Part shown: positions 55,020 to 64,000 of the stretch, piece by piece
Numbering within the stretch: position 1 is the stretch's first letter
Layout of the letters: every line of letters starts with the position of its first letter
Assembly (NCBI GenBank): GCA_024734495.1
Contig: JALMQS010000916.1
Location: forward strand, 496,001 to 560,000
Direction of reading: 5' to 3'
Source: Forficula auricularia
Taxonomy: Eukaryota > Arthropoda > Insecta > Dermaptera > Forficulidae
DNA length: 64,000 bases
Made by a program: the position numbers and the translations under genes
Notes under the pieces: generated by a model
What the model saw: only the letters and a program-made list of their open reading frames with translations
Database searches by the model: none
Told to the model about the DNA's origin: nothing

Positions 55020-56092
55020 ATGACTCGTGGAAAGGTTGTTGATGAAAAAATTCGCTCAATTATTATCAATTTATTTAAAAAGGGAAAATCAAACGCGGAA
55101 ATTGGCGATCTAGTTAATTTATCAAAGTTTACTGTCAGAAATATTATTCGAGTTTATAAGCCAACGGGTACAATAGCCACAAAACTTCGGTATGATTCGA
55201 AATCCAAAATATCAGATGCTGATAGACGGGCATTGAAGAAGATTATTAGTTCGAACTATGGTGAATTATCTGTTCTTTGGAGCGATGCTGTGGGGAGAAG
55301 TGTTTCAAGATCCACGTACCATAGAGAAGCCCTTAAGTTAGGTTTTAAAACTTACAAGGTAATTTTATTGCAACTTATTTCAATTTTTTTTTTTTGTAAT
55401 TTTACTAATTTTTTTAGGCGAAAGAAAAGCCACTCTTGACATTAAAACAAAAGAAAAACCGGCTTAAATGGGCTAAAAGTCACATTAATTGGACGAGTGA
55501 TGAATGGAATAGTGTCCATTGGAGTGATGAGTCTCGTTTTGAAGTTTGTGTTGGGGACAATCGAAGCAGAGTTATTCGTCAGAAAAATGAAGTTTTCAAT
55601 TCAGATTGTTTAAAAAAGAAAGTAAATTTTCCTGCTTCAGTTATGGTATGGGGTTCAATGTCTGCTAGAGGTGTTGGAAAACTTCACTTCATTGATGGAA
55701 TTGTAAACACCAATAAATATTTAGAGATTTTAAAAAAATCGTTACTTCCAACAATGGCAGATGCATTGCAGAATAATAATAATTTTGTGTTCCAACAAGA
55801 CGGGGCGGCCTGCCATACATCAAGAAAATCTTTAAAATGGCTTTCTGATCATAATGTTCCACTTTTGGAGTGGGTGGCAAACAGTCCAGACTTGTCACCA
55901 ATAGAAACTCTTTGGCACACAATGAAAAAGCTATTACGAATACAACCAGCTAGAAACGTAGTCGAATTAAAACACAAACTTCAAAATATTTGGGATACTT
56001 TCACTCAAGTTGAGTGTCAAAACTTAATAAGTACGTTGCCCAAAAGAATTCAAGCCGTAATTAAAAATCAAGGCGACGTCACACAGTGGTAA
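55020..56092 (+). CDS. Tc1-family DD34E transposase, one intron
   Basis: Cuts and pastes the element by binding its TIRs. Exon 1 is 55020-55358 and exon 2 is 55418-56092; the 59-bp intron has GTAATT and TTTTTTTAG borders, and the join keeps frame (K113, A114). The product is 337 residues, normal for Tc1. Residues about 1-110 form the paired-type HTH DNA-binding region (KSNAEIGDLVNLSKFTVRNI in the first helices). Catalytic residues are D150 (HWSDESRF), D241 (FQQDGAACH) and E276 (NSPDLSPIETLW), with 34 residues between the last two. It ends ...RIQAVIKNQGDVTQW. I chose the ATG at 55020 (context GTAAAAATGA) over the one at 54996, which would add eight non-family residues. No stop or frameshift is visible. 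If the intron is not spliced, translation stops early. Confidence 0.93.
55359..55417 (+). other. 59-bp GT-AG intron in the Tc1 transposase
   Basis: ACAAG|GTAATTTT at the donor, a T-rich tract with 'actaatttttttag' at the acceptor. Removing it joins the two halves of the transposase exactly where Tc1 proteins are continuous. Confidence 0.85.
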
Positions 56093-56303
56093 AGGTTTTG
56101 GATTTTGTATGTTTTCCTTGTTTTTAACAATTAAAAAATAATTTTAAGTTAAATGTTACAATAAAATGTTTTAAATTGTTTAAAATGTTGTTCCAAATGA
56201 TAATAAAAATAAATATTTAAATTAAATTTACCGTGAATTAGCATAATTTTATTTAAAAAGAAAAAATATTGGTGGGCCAATTGAGATGGGATGAGGTCTA
56301 GTA

Positions 56304-56991
56304 TACTGAATAGTTGATTACCCTTAAAAAATATATTATTATTTAATATTACATAAAAGGAATTGAATAAATAAAAAAATAAAAATCTAAACAGGTTGTA
56401 TTTATACTACTATTTTTCTTCTTAAGTTATTTCATAACATGTGGTATTAAATTTATTTTATTTAAAAAAAAGAAGTCTTAAAAAGGAATGAATGTTGGAG
56501 AATACGAAAGATGTTCTAGAGAGAGATGCTGATATTTAGAAAAGGAGCCAAGAGAGACAGAGAAAGAATTCTCCATTTATGGTGAAACACACAGACATAC
56601 ACATATACACGGTAGCTGGCTTGCTGCTCATTTGCTCTTAAGTTGTTTTTACAAAAGAGTATCATAAATTGGAATTATTGTCAAATAAATACTTCATGAA
56701 TCGGAAGGCGATAGTTCGTTGCTCTGCTGAGAACCTACAAGGGAGGTGCATTAGGCAAGATTAGTATTGGTTTTTTAAGCAAGGTTAAATGAATAGAAAT
56801 CCAACCGTGTTAAAATTTGACTTAACTAACCATCAAATACACCTATCCCTTGATTTACACTGAACATAGGTTCCTCAGATAACCATCTAAATCCAAATCG
56901 TGGATTTTGATACCTAAATCCATGTAAATCGAAAATAATTGAAAAAACAAAAATAACAGTAACAATGAAATATCAAATATACCTGTACAGG
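56304..56991. other. AT-rich DNA, nothing firm
   Basis: 56835-56940 ('cctatcccttgatttacact', 'catgtaaatcg') may be a decayed Tigger-type end. Confidence 0.35.
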
Positions 56992-56993
56992 TA

Positions 56994-57327
56994 CAGTAAA
57001 ACCTCATTTATCTGGCCCTCATTTATCAGGACGTCAAGATTATCCAGATCGGATATGTAGTTTTATTTTAATAAATGTTCACATAGATAATAATTTTTAA
57101 CTCCGATAGCACGAATGTAATTATAATTTCACCAAAAATTCGCTTTAATTTTGATAGGTAATTATTTTTTAAAAAACTCTATGTAATTTTGATATAAAGA
57201 TGTTTTTTTTATCCCAATAAATTCAAATTCGCTTATTTGAGGATTTGTTTTGTTTTTATTACCCATATATCCGGATTATCCGGATTGCCTTTGGTCCCAG
57301 TTAGTCCGGATAAACGAAGTTCTACTG
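56994..57327. mobile_element. pogo/Tigger-like MITE with TA target site
   Basis: Left CAGTAAAACCTCATTTATCT and right (inverted) CAGTAGAACTTCGTTTATCC, both next to TA. 'ttatccggattgcc' inside is typical. 334 bp, no transposase. Confidence 0.85.
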
Positions 57328-57478
57328 TATAAGTTTTAAATATAGAAACAAGAAATCGTGCTGGTGGTGGTAGCAAATGAGCGGAAATTTGGCAAAAAAC
57401 TTTTTAATAAAAATATCCAAATTTGTCTACTTTGTAGCAAAAACCGTATAAATTTCCAAATTCCGAAAGCTTGTAGAG

Positions 57479-57810
57479 CAGTGTTTCCCAACCTAAGCCT
57501 TTCTAAAATTCTCATGCCCCCTATATAACATAGGCATAAATAATTTATATATTCTAAAAATGAATTATTATTATTTATATAAATAATTACAAAAACAAAA
57601 ATTTTTTTATTAATATGTTGTATATGGTTTTACAATCTATATACATTTAGTATATTTTGTATATTGTTATAGTTACTTACTATCAAATTTTGTTAACAAT
57701 TATTTTGTCAAATATGTGTAACTAATTTTGTAGATTTTTATATTGATCTGGGCGAGACCATGTTTGAATTGCCCCCCTTTGGGGCGGAGACCTTATGTTG
57801 GGAAACACTG
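57479..57810. mobile_element. hAT MITE with exact 8-bp TSD
   Basis: CAGTGTTTCCCAACCTAAG and (inverted) CAGTGTTTCCCAACATAAG. TTGTAGAG at 57471-57478 and 57811-57818. 332 bp; internal 'catgccccctatataac' and 'tgccccccttt' are typical of such elements. Confidence 0.93.
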
Positions 57811-57818
57811 TTGTAGAG

Positions 57819-58568
57819 AATGTAGTGAGTCTTGAAAAAGTTTCAACTTTTTATTTTCATTTATATCTATATTATACATTATGATATTAGATGTATGTGA
57901 AAGTTATTGTTTGATATTATAAATACTAGAAAATGTGTTATTCTTGTGTAGTTGAAATTTTATTAGTCTATTTTAAAGAGTCGAAAAATCGTTAGGAATT
58001 TTCTAGCATGCATAATTTCCCCACTCGGAGTTAACTATAGTCATAAAACCTAGAACTAGCTATTAATTTATAATTAAATTGAATTAATAAATAAATTTCT
58101 GACATGAGTTGTTGAGTGTAGTTGTTATTGTATGGGAACCTAGTTGATTCCAAACATCGAATGCTAATTGCCCTCGTTTTTTTTCTATCTATTGTTTCAG
58201 GTGAGGTCATACGCCCAAGAGAAAAATAACTTTGCCGGGAGGGGGGGGGGGGGGATAGAAGAAAAATAACAACAATTTTATGCTTTTATAATGAAACCAA
58301 AACCTAAGAATAGAGCATCACTTATTTATTATTATATCCCCGTCTATATATTTCTACTCACATATCATCATCCCTCATCATCGGATGAGATTAAATTAAA
58401 TGTCTAATCTCAGACGAGTAGATAAATGAAAGCTTTGAATGGTAAAGAATGGGGGATTACAAATTTATAACTATTTGGAGAAAGAGTTCCTTAGATTTGA
58501 GTAAGAACTTCCGTGAAATAAGCCAATAGCAGATTGACACTATACAATACAGTCAAAGAGTTATAACG
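57819..58568. other. AT-rich DNA with a G-run
   Basis: A 16-base G-run at about 58237-58254; nothing coding seen. Confidence 0.4.
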
Positions 58569-58639
58569 GATCATATGAAAAGTCTCCGTGGTTTTTTGGT
58601 ACATTTTTGAACAAAGAATTTCTTTATTGAAAATCAATT

Positions 58640-58702
58640 TTAATCAAATACATATTGACCATTATTATCTATGACCTTTTGACATTTTTGGGGTAGCTTC
58701 AT
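58640..58702 (-). pseudogene. mariner transposase C-terminus
   Basis: Twenty codons, matching the (R/K)WQKVIDNNG-Y ending of mariner proteins, with Cys in place of Trp. Cut off by the LINE poly(A) tract at its upstream side. Confidence 0.8.
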
Positions 58703-59160
58703 TTTTTTTTTTTTTTTTTTTTTAATGCAATCGAATGCAAGGAGGGGTGCACCAGTGAAGATGTAGCTCCTATGGATCTCGAAAGACCCTTGCATTACCG
58801 AAGAGAAGGGAAAGTTGATTAAGTGAGAGGGTGTAGACGTAGGTTTTGAAGGTTTGAAGATTATAAGTGCTGGGAAAGATGGAGGCTGGGAGAGAGTTCC
58901 AGTTCCTTGAGGTCATGGGGATATATGTATTGGCGAATGAAGTGGTCCGGCACTTTTCTAATTTGACCGCGAAAGAGTGTTGGGAGTCGGCAAAACGCGT
59001 GCTACGTGCAAAGCATGCTTTGGGGGGGAATTATTGATTTTATCTCATCAGAGCACCTGCAGTGATAGTATCTATAGAAAAGTGAAAAGGTAGAGACATT
59101 TCTTCGATGAGCTAGCGAGTCGAGGGAATCGGTGAGGGTAGAATCGTCAATTAGCCTGAC
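58703..59160 (-). mobile_element. LINE 3' fragment inside the mariner
   Basis: Begins with a T-run of about 20 (the poly(A) tail) and is closely similar to 1184-1690, including 'gcatgctttgggggg' and 'cttcgatgagctagcgagtc'. Ends abruptly at 'attagcctgac', the 5' truncation point. Minus-strand coding is the same ORF2 C-terminus. Confidence 0.9.
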
Positions 59161-59215
59161 TTCTCTGTTCAAAAATGTACCAAAAAACCGCGAAGACTTT
59201 TTATATGATATATTA

Positions 59216-60014
59216 TATAAAAAAGTAAAAAAATAACCCTACTAGTTCTCTACAATGCCTATCAGAGGATTGTAGCTCGTAAAATAAATAAGATACAAAC
59301 GTGAAATTTACAAATTATATACATATATTTTATTTATTTTTGACTTAATTTTTTCCTGCCTTTCCCTACTCTATAGATGTATAATTTTTATTTTCCTCAA
59401 ATTAAAACCCATATTAAATTTCTATATACATATAAATATATAAGAATTGCTCATTTAATAATAAAAGATTATTTTAATAATAATACCCAGTCAGAGAAAC
59501 CAAGTCAAATAAAAAGCATGTAGAATGATTATAATTTCCTGTAATTAATATCTACTATAATTTTTAAAGTTATAATTTTTCATATGATATTTCCAAAGAA
59601 AGAGAAAAGGCCAGAGAAGTTGATATTCTTTGGACGAATTGATTTCATCAGATAGATAAATAGATAGCAAAGTTTGCCTATACTTAAATATAATGCATTG
59701 CCTTTTGTAATCTGCACCTTTGCTTTCTTCTTATAGATATCACTCTGTCTCAATCATTTAGATTTTTCCCACAATAGAAATAAGAGAAAAAAAATACCTG
59801 TTTTTTATGATAAATCTTTGACATCATTTTACGATTAGAGAACAATTCTAAAGTAAGTAATATAAGATCGAAAAACGTCACAAATTAATTCTGGTGTTTT
59901 CTGAAAAAAAAAATATTTTGTGTAATGACTAAGTTTAGGTAAAACTAATTACCGGAGACGAATTAAACTGTATTATAAAAAATGGCCATCTCATGACTTC
60001 ACCATACACTTGAC
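59216..60014. other. AT-rich DNA, nothing firm
   Basis: 59975-60012 ('ggccatctcatgacttcacc', 'atacacttgac') is an inverted trace of the ACTTTACCATAC family 3' end. Confidence 0.4.
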
Positions 60015-60776
60015 CCAGTGGCCTAGCCAGACAATTTTCATGTGGAGGGGGGGGGGGGGCGGGTCAATCCACAAAGCAAAATATTTAGTGGAGTAGATTT
60101 TTTTTCATTAAAACAAATAGTTACTTCAAGAAATTAAAAAAGAACATAATTCTTGATTAAACATATGAAATATATTTAATTACGGTTAGTTTGCCATAAG
60201 AAACGATTTGTCGTTGCCGGTTCTCATCCCATGAGCCCAGCCCTTGGGAGCTTCTAGTAAGAACCTGTTTTTACTAAAAACGGATTTTTACTGCAACATA
60301 TATATAATATACCTATACATATATTGGTAAATAAAATATAAATATAAAAAAATAAAATATTGTTTTTAAATATTGGAAACAATCATCTATTTTTTTTTAA
60401 AAATACATAATATTTCATAACAATATCTTATTTCAAAGTATAGAGTACTTTATGTTTTTTAATGAAAAGATGTTTATTTAATATTTGTCGATAAATGCTC
60501 TAAATTTTTTAGTATATCCAAAGGAAAACTCTACTATATGAAATCCGACAAAAAAATATTCACTTTCTCATTACCAAATTCCAAAATTGCCTTGAAAATC
60601 CGTTCTGCCTTCTATTCTACTTATCTGAGCTATTTAAGAACAATGATTTTTCTTGTGGCTTATTTAAATATCTAGAAGTTGTTTCTTAAGAGTTTTCCTA
60701 TAGGTTGATGGTTTATGACAATAGAAACGTTTTTATTTAAATTTTCACATCAATTTAACCCTTACACTGTTTAATC
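60015..60776. other. hAT-type left end followed by AT-rich DNA
   Basis: CAGTGGCCTAGCCAG at 60015 with a G-run 30 bases on is a common hAT-type start; no right end found. Confidence 0.45.
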
Positions 60777-61207
60777 CAGTGATTCCCAACCTTTTTTTCT
60801 CTCGCTTTAAATTATTTAAAAATTTGGCAAAACACCAAGGATCTAATTGAAGGTACTTTAAAAAGGCCTACTACTTAAATGTAGGCCAATATATTATAAT
60901 GTGTATACAAAATGAAATCAGTTATATTTTTATAAAATTAGAATTTGAGCAGTTGAGATGTTATATAGTAATTCGATCAATCATGAAGAGTTTAGATTTC
61001 AAAAAGTTAGAAATATACGTTTTGTGAAGTGGGCAAAGTGGGAACGTGCCCCCGGGGGCAAATTTTAAGAAGCGTCACATTTTGGGAAGTGGGAAATTTT
61101 TTGTATATATTTAGTATTTGGGGGGGGGGGTGAGGTGAGATACGGCAAATTCAAGCTTCCCCTCCCCTGACAAAAGACATAGATTCGGTTCTGGTTGAGA
61201 ACCACTG
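60777..61207. mobile_element. hAT-like MITE
   Basis: CAGTGATTCCCAACC and (inverted) CAGTGGTTCTCAACC. 431 bp; no ORF. The flanking 8-mers differ, so the TSD has decayed. Confidence 0.75.
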
Positions 61208-61274
61208 GTCTTATAACCTTTCAACACATTTTCTTCGTGATCTTCTTTAAAGATAATTCACTTTTAATTGAAAG

Positions 61275-61606
61275 TAATGGAAGGCAGCCCAGTGGTAGTG
61301 AGGAAAGAAAAAATTAACACATATCCAAATAAGGTGTAATTGATTGGAATTCTTCCTCTTTTCCCTTCAAATCGACGTTTCGAAGGATCCTTCCCTCTTT
61401 CTTAAGGGTTTCAAGGGGTCAATGAAGGAAACAAATAAAATGCTTTCTTTCTCCCTCCACAGCAGTGTTTAAAACTTATTTCTTCCTTAGCAGAAGCATA
61501 GAAAAAAAAATTCCTTCTTCTTCTTAATTATTATTATTATCTTAATTGTTTAATTCATTGACCCCTTGAAACCCTGAAGAAGGAGGGAAGAATCCTTCGA
61601 AACGTC
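61275..61606. mobile_element. Palindromic Penelope-type remnant
   Basis: Same family as 6833-7247 ('ggaaggcagcccag', 'gacgtttcgaaggatcctt', 'tcaatgaaggaa'). The left arm has a minus-strand hammerhead with CTTAAGA; the right arm a plus-strand one with CTGAAGA. Confidence 0.65.
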
Positions 61607-61608
61607 GT
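61566..61608 (+). ncRNA. Hammerhead ribozyme motif
   Basis: CTGAAGA (61574-61580), AGGA...TCCT stem II, GAAACGTC. Core intact; stem III is only the ACGT palindrome. Confidence 0.55.
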
Positions 61609-62324
61609 AAAAAAAAATACTGAAATAATAACAAGATTTCAACTTTTTTCGAATTTTCTAGATTCTAAGATAAATCAATGTTTATTTTAATTTAATTTTA
61701 TTTATTTTCTTATAACTTACATAATTTCATTATAACCTACTTATTTAATATAATTTTTTATATATTTTTTGTTTTTTGGCAGAAAAATTTCCGATCCTTG
61801 CTCATTAGAGAGCAAGCCATGTGTTGTTCTAAGATAGGTGTCGAGTAAAAACTCGGTGAGGTAAGCTGTCTTCTAATAAAATGCAATTCAAATTGAATCC
61901 TCATCTTTCCAAGGTCTAGGCTTTCAGCTACTTACTGCCTGTTCCGGTCTGTTGCATTTACGGCATCATCTTCCTCTATCTCTTCTTCCTCTAGGATTAT
62001 AATTTAAAGTTTATTTAGTTGATATGTAACATGACAGCGACCCAGTTATCCATTTATGTTGTTAATTTTTAGGGTTACGACCGAGACCCTATTAATCTCA
62101 CTTTGTCGTCTGTGTGTCTGTCCGTCTGTCACAGCGGAATATCTCATAAACTATGCAAGTTAGAGAGCATAAATTTTGCAGGAACATGTAATAAGCGTGA
62201 CGCCCAGACAGAGATGTCAAATTTAAACAACTAAAAACGGGACTCTATCTATAACATTTAAATAAAAAAAAATATACTATTATTATCATGCATTTTGGGG
62301 TCAACATTTCGGCCTTTAAACTTT
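61609..62324. other. AT-rich DNA; LINE-like phrases near the gap
   Basis: 62030-62240 ('ttagggttacgaccgagac', 'ctgtccgtctgtcacagc', 'cataaactatgcaagttaga') resembles a repeat 3' UTR. No gene. Confidence 0.35.
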
Positions 62325-62424
62325 NNNNNNNNNNNNNNNNNNNNNNNNNNNNNNNNNNNNNNNNNNNNNNNNNNNNNNNNNNNNNNNNNNNNNNNNNNNN
62401 NNNNNNNNNNNNNNNNNNNNNNNN
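62325..62424. other. Assembly gap of 100 N
   Basis: Exactly 100 N, the usual placeholder for a gap of unknown size. Confidence 0.99.
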
Positions 62425-63064
62425 TGGTAAGGAGGTCAAAATTACTTCATTCTTTACAATTGATTTGACCTTAAAATAATAGAGTGACTAGAAATAGAAA
62501 TTACATTTCATGACGAATGTCTAAGTGTGTAATTTGATAATTAATGTTTAACTAAAGAATGTATCAAAGTTGGCAATTTATTTATTATACTTACATTAAA
62601 TGGCAATGTATTAGTGGAAACTGCTTTATTTAATTAAAACGAAATGGAATAGAGTAATTATGTTATAATCTATGTAATCACAAAAATTAAATAATTAAAT
62701 AAATAAATTAGAAGAAAAGTGTCTAAAATTAGGGAAAAAGAATATATTTTTATAGTTATTCTTGAGCGGAAATTAAAAAATAATTAAAATAAATGTTTAA
62801 AAAAGTAAAATATTATGGAGCCCTCTCTTTAATTTCGGAAGATTTTGACAACTTTTTCTCGGTGAACAATTCAAGCTAAAAAGCTGGAAATGAAGTCAGA
62901 TGGGCTTTCTAAATAGAAACGTTTGTGTGAAATTTTAACTAAGTTATGTGGTAGGTATATAACCCTTCAAGAATTATTTTTCATCCGGAAATTTTGAAGA
63001 ATAAAAAATTCCTATGACTAGCTTACTATAGCTATAACAACAAAACAAATTTACCTACACCTAT
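62425..63064. other. AT-rich DNA, nothing recognised
   Basis: No repeat ends or frame of interest. Confidence 0.4.
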
Positions 63065-63480
63065 ATGTATTTGAATCCATGAGAAATAACAGATAGAATA
63101 TTTCTAATCATGAAGCTCAAAACTTCGAAACTGTAGTCTCTAACAAATAAATTATTTATACCTATACATATTTATATTCATTATATAAATGTATATATCG
63201 TCGGGGTTACTGCCAAAACAAGCTAACTCCATAATTTGAACTTTTTGAGAAATCGTTGTTTGAAAATTTAAATTGAACACAGCTTCAAAATGATTTATTG
63301 ATTGAAAAAAATCAAAGTAAGTAAGTTGTCTGGTTTTTTGTCGAGTATGTTTTCGAACATTTTTTAATCTAATGGAGTACTTAACTCCGAATTGAGTAAA
63401 AGTGGAATTAGCTTGTTTTGGCATTAACCTGACGATATGTTTGTTTGCATCAAGGAGAGGATAACTCCATTGATTTCTCT
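63065..63480 (+). mobile_element. Dispersed hammerhead-family repeat split by a MITE
   Basis: 'ttgaatccatgagaaataac', 'cttcgaaactgtagtctcta' and 'acaaataaatt' match 13140-13345 inverted. After the MITE it resumes with 'tgtttgtttgcatcaagga' and 'taactccattgatttctc'. The CTGATGA box is degraded here. Confidence 0.65.
63199..63434. mobile_element. MITE nested in the hammerhead-family repeat
   Basis: Left CGTCGGGGTTACTGCC then 'aaaacaagctaactcca'; right inverted CGTCAGGTTAATGCC and the same continuation. ATAT flanks both sides. 236 bp, no transposase; superfamily unknown. Confidence 0.8.
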
Positions 63481-63837
63481 TTACAATTAATTGATTGAGA
63501 CTCGTTTTTATTTTGTGAACTACTTAGTGACTTAAAAAATAAAAATATAAAAATTTTCTAAAAAGTTCAACGACAGGAGCAGATTTTATTCAAATTATCC
63601 CCTAGGTGAGTTAAGTTTTAGAGAATAATTGTCTATTTATCTTCATTCATTTATTTATTTACTGCCCGTACTGCCCATACTAAGATTCACGTATTTGTAC
63701 TTTTTATATTTGCATTTATAAACTTGTTCCTCGCTAATAAATATGAGAGAAACAGTTTAAAAGCAGACCTCCGTAACTCTTGTAACTCTTCCATTTAAAC
63801 ATATACACTGGAATAATATTATTTAATATAATTATAT

Positions 63838-64000
63838 ACAGGGTGGGGCATAAAGATCTACCACATTTAGAAGAGGTGTAAAAAATGAAAAAATATAAAT
63901 AGAAAAAAACTGAATATATTTTTGAAAAGGACATAAAATATATTTTTTTAATGTGTTTTAAACATTATCAGAAAAAAGAGAGGGGGGGGGAGGTCAAAAA
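63838..64000 (+). repeat. Start of an ACAGGGTG-type repeat, runs off the window
   Basis: TATACAGGGTGGGGCATAAA resembles the ACAGG(G/A)TG ends at 2765 and 38371. Its other end lies outside. Confidence 0.35.

Larger units (their letters stand above)
54697..56303 (+). mobile_element. Tc1-like transposon, apparently complete
   Basis: The terminal repeats are long: left 54701-54886 and right 56121-56300 are inverted with few differences ('ccatctcaattggcccacc', 'aaaattatgctaattca', 'tttggaacaacattttaaac'). TA is available at both outer edges; the outermost 10-15 bases match less well, so the exact ends are uncertain. It holds a single transposase gene on the plus strand. TIRs of about 185 bp place it with the long-TIR forms of Tc1 elements. 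Confidence 0.9.
58569..59211 (-). mobile_element. mariner remnant interrupted by a LINE
   Basis: 58569-58619 ('gatcatatgaaaagtct', 'ttttttggtacatttttgaa') and 59161-59211 are inverted arms of about 50 bp. Minus-strand 58640-58702 encodes KLPQKCQKVIDNNGQYVFD and a stop, the C-terminus of a mariner transposase. The N-terminal part is absent and a LINE fills the gap. Confidence 0.8.

Noticed and set aside
55689..55922. Minus-strand frame inside the Tc1 transposase
   Set aside because: Shadow of the real gene on the other strand.
62245..62479. Frames crossing the N gap
   Set aside because: They exist only because N codons are not stops.

Overview
AT-rich invertebrate nuclear DNA, most likely from an arthropod. 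It carries Tc1/mariner, hAT, pogo/Tigger-like, Penelope-like, LINE and tRNA-SINE remnants, short GT-AG introns and a 100-N assembly gap. A crustacean such as a parasitic copepod is my guess, but no gene in the window proves it. I found no convincing host gene. The window is a layered deposit of mobile elements, many nested and several with target-site duplications (TSDs) that can be read directly.

Layout. 1-9.5 kb: LINE and RTE-like tails, a TIR element family, a hairpin family with a tRNA-like core, an 8-bp-TSD MITE, a palindromic Penelope-type remnant and a GC-rich island. 9.5-18.6 kb: mostly decayed AT-rich DNA with a small hAT-like MITE, a tRNA-SINE, a (TA)n run and RTE-like fragments. 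18.8-26.6 kb: a palindromic hammerhead element split by a LINE, a second MITE copy, a Penelope-like element (PLE) with inverted ends, a SINE, and a hAT transposon into which a 136-bp hammerhead element jumped. 26.6-33.4 kb: decayed DNA, a near-perfect hairpin and nested foldbacks with hammerhead cores. 34.5-41.4 kb: a 1.4-kb palindrome, the best PLE (RT plus GIY-YIG, 14-bp TSD), tandem repeats and another palindrome. 42-51 kb: a TIR element, a SINE, MITEs and a foldback with a MITE nested in its loop. 54-57.8 kb: a mariner remnant, an apparently intact Tc1-type transposon with one 59-bp intron, and Tigger-like and hAT-like MITEs. 58-64 kb: a mariner interrupted by a LINE, a hAT MITE, a palindromic hammerhead remnant, the gap and a further nested MITE.

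Most unusual signal. Hammerhead ribozyme cores (CTGANGA, stem II, GAAA, short palindromic stem III) recur in at least six sequence-unrelated repeat families. Where an element is complete, its 3' end carries the ribozyme and its 5' end is an inverted copy of that 3' end. The long PLEs and the tiny hairpins look like one series that differs only in how much body is left between the arms. Hammerheads in PLEs are known; the head-to-head hairpin series and the 136-bp solo insertion are the parts worth checking. No RNA activity can be shown from sequence alone.
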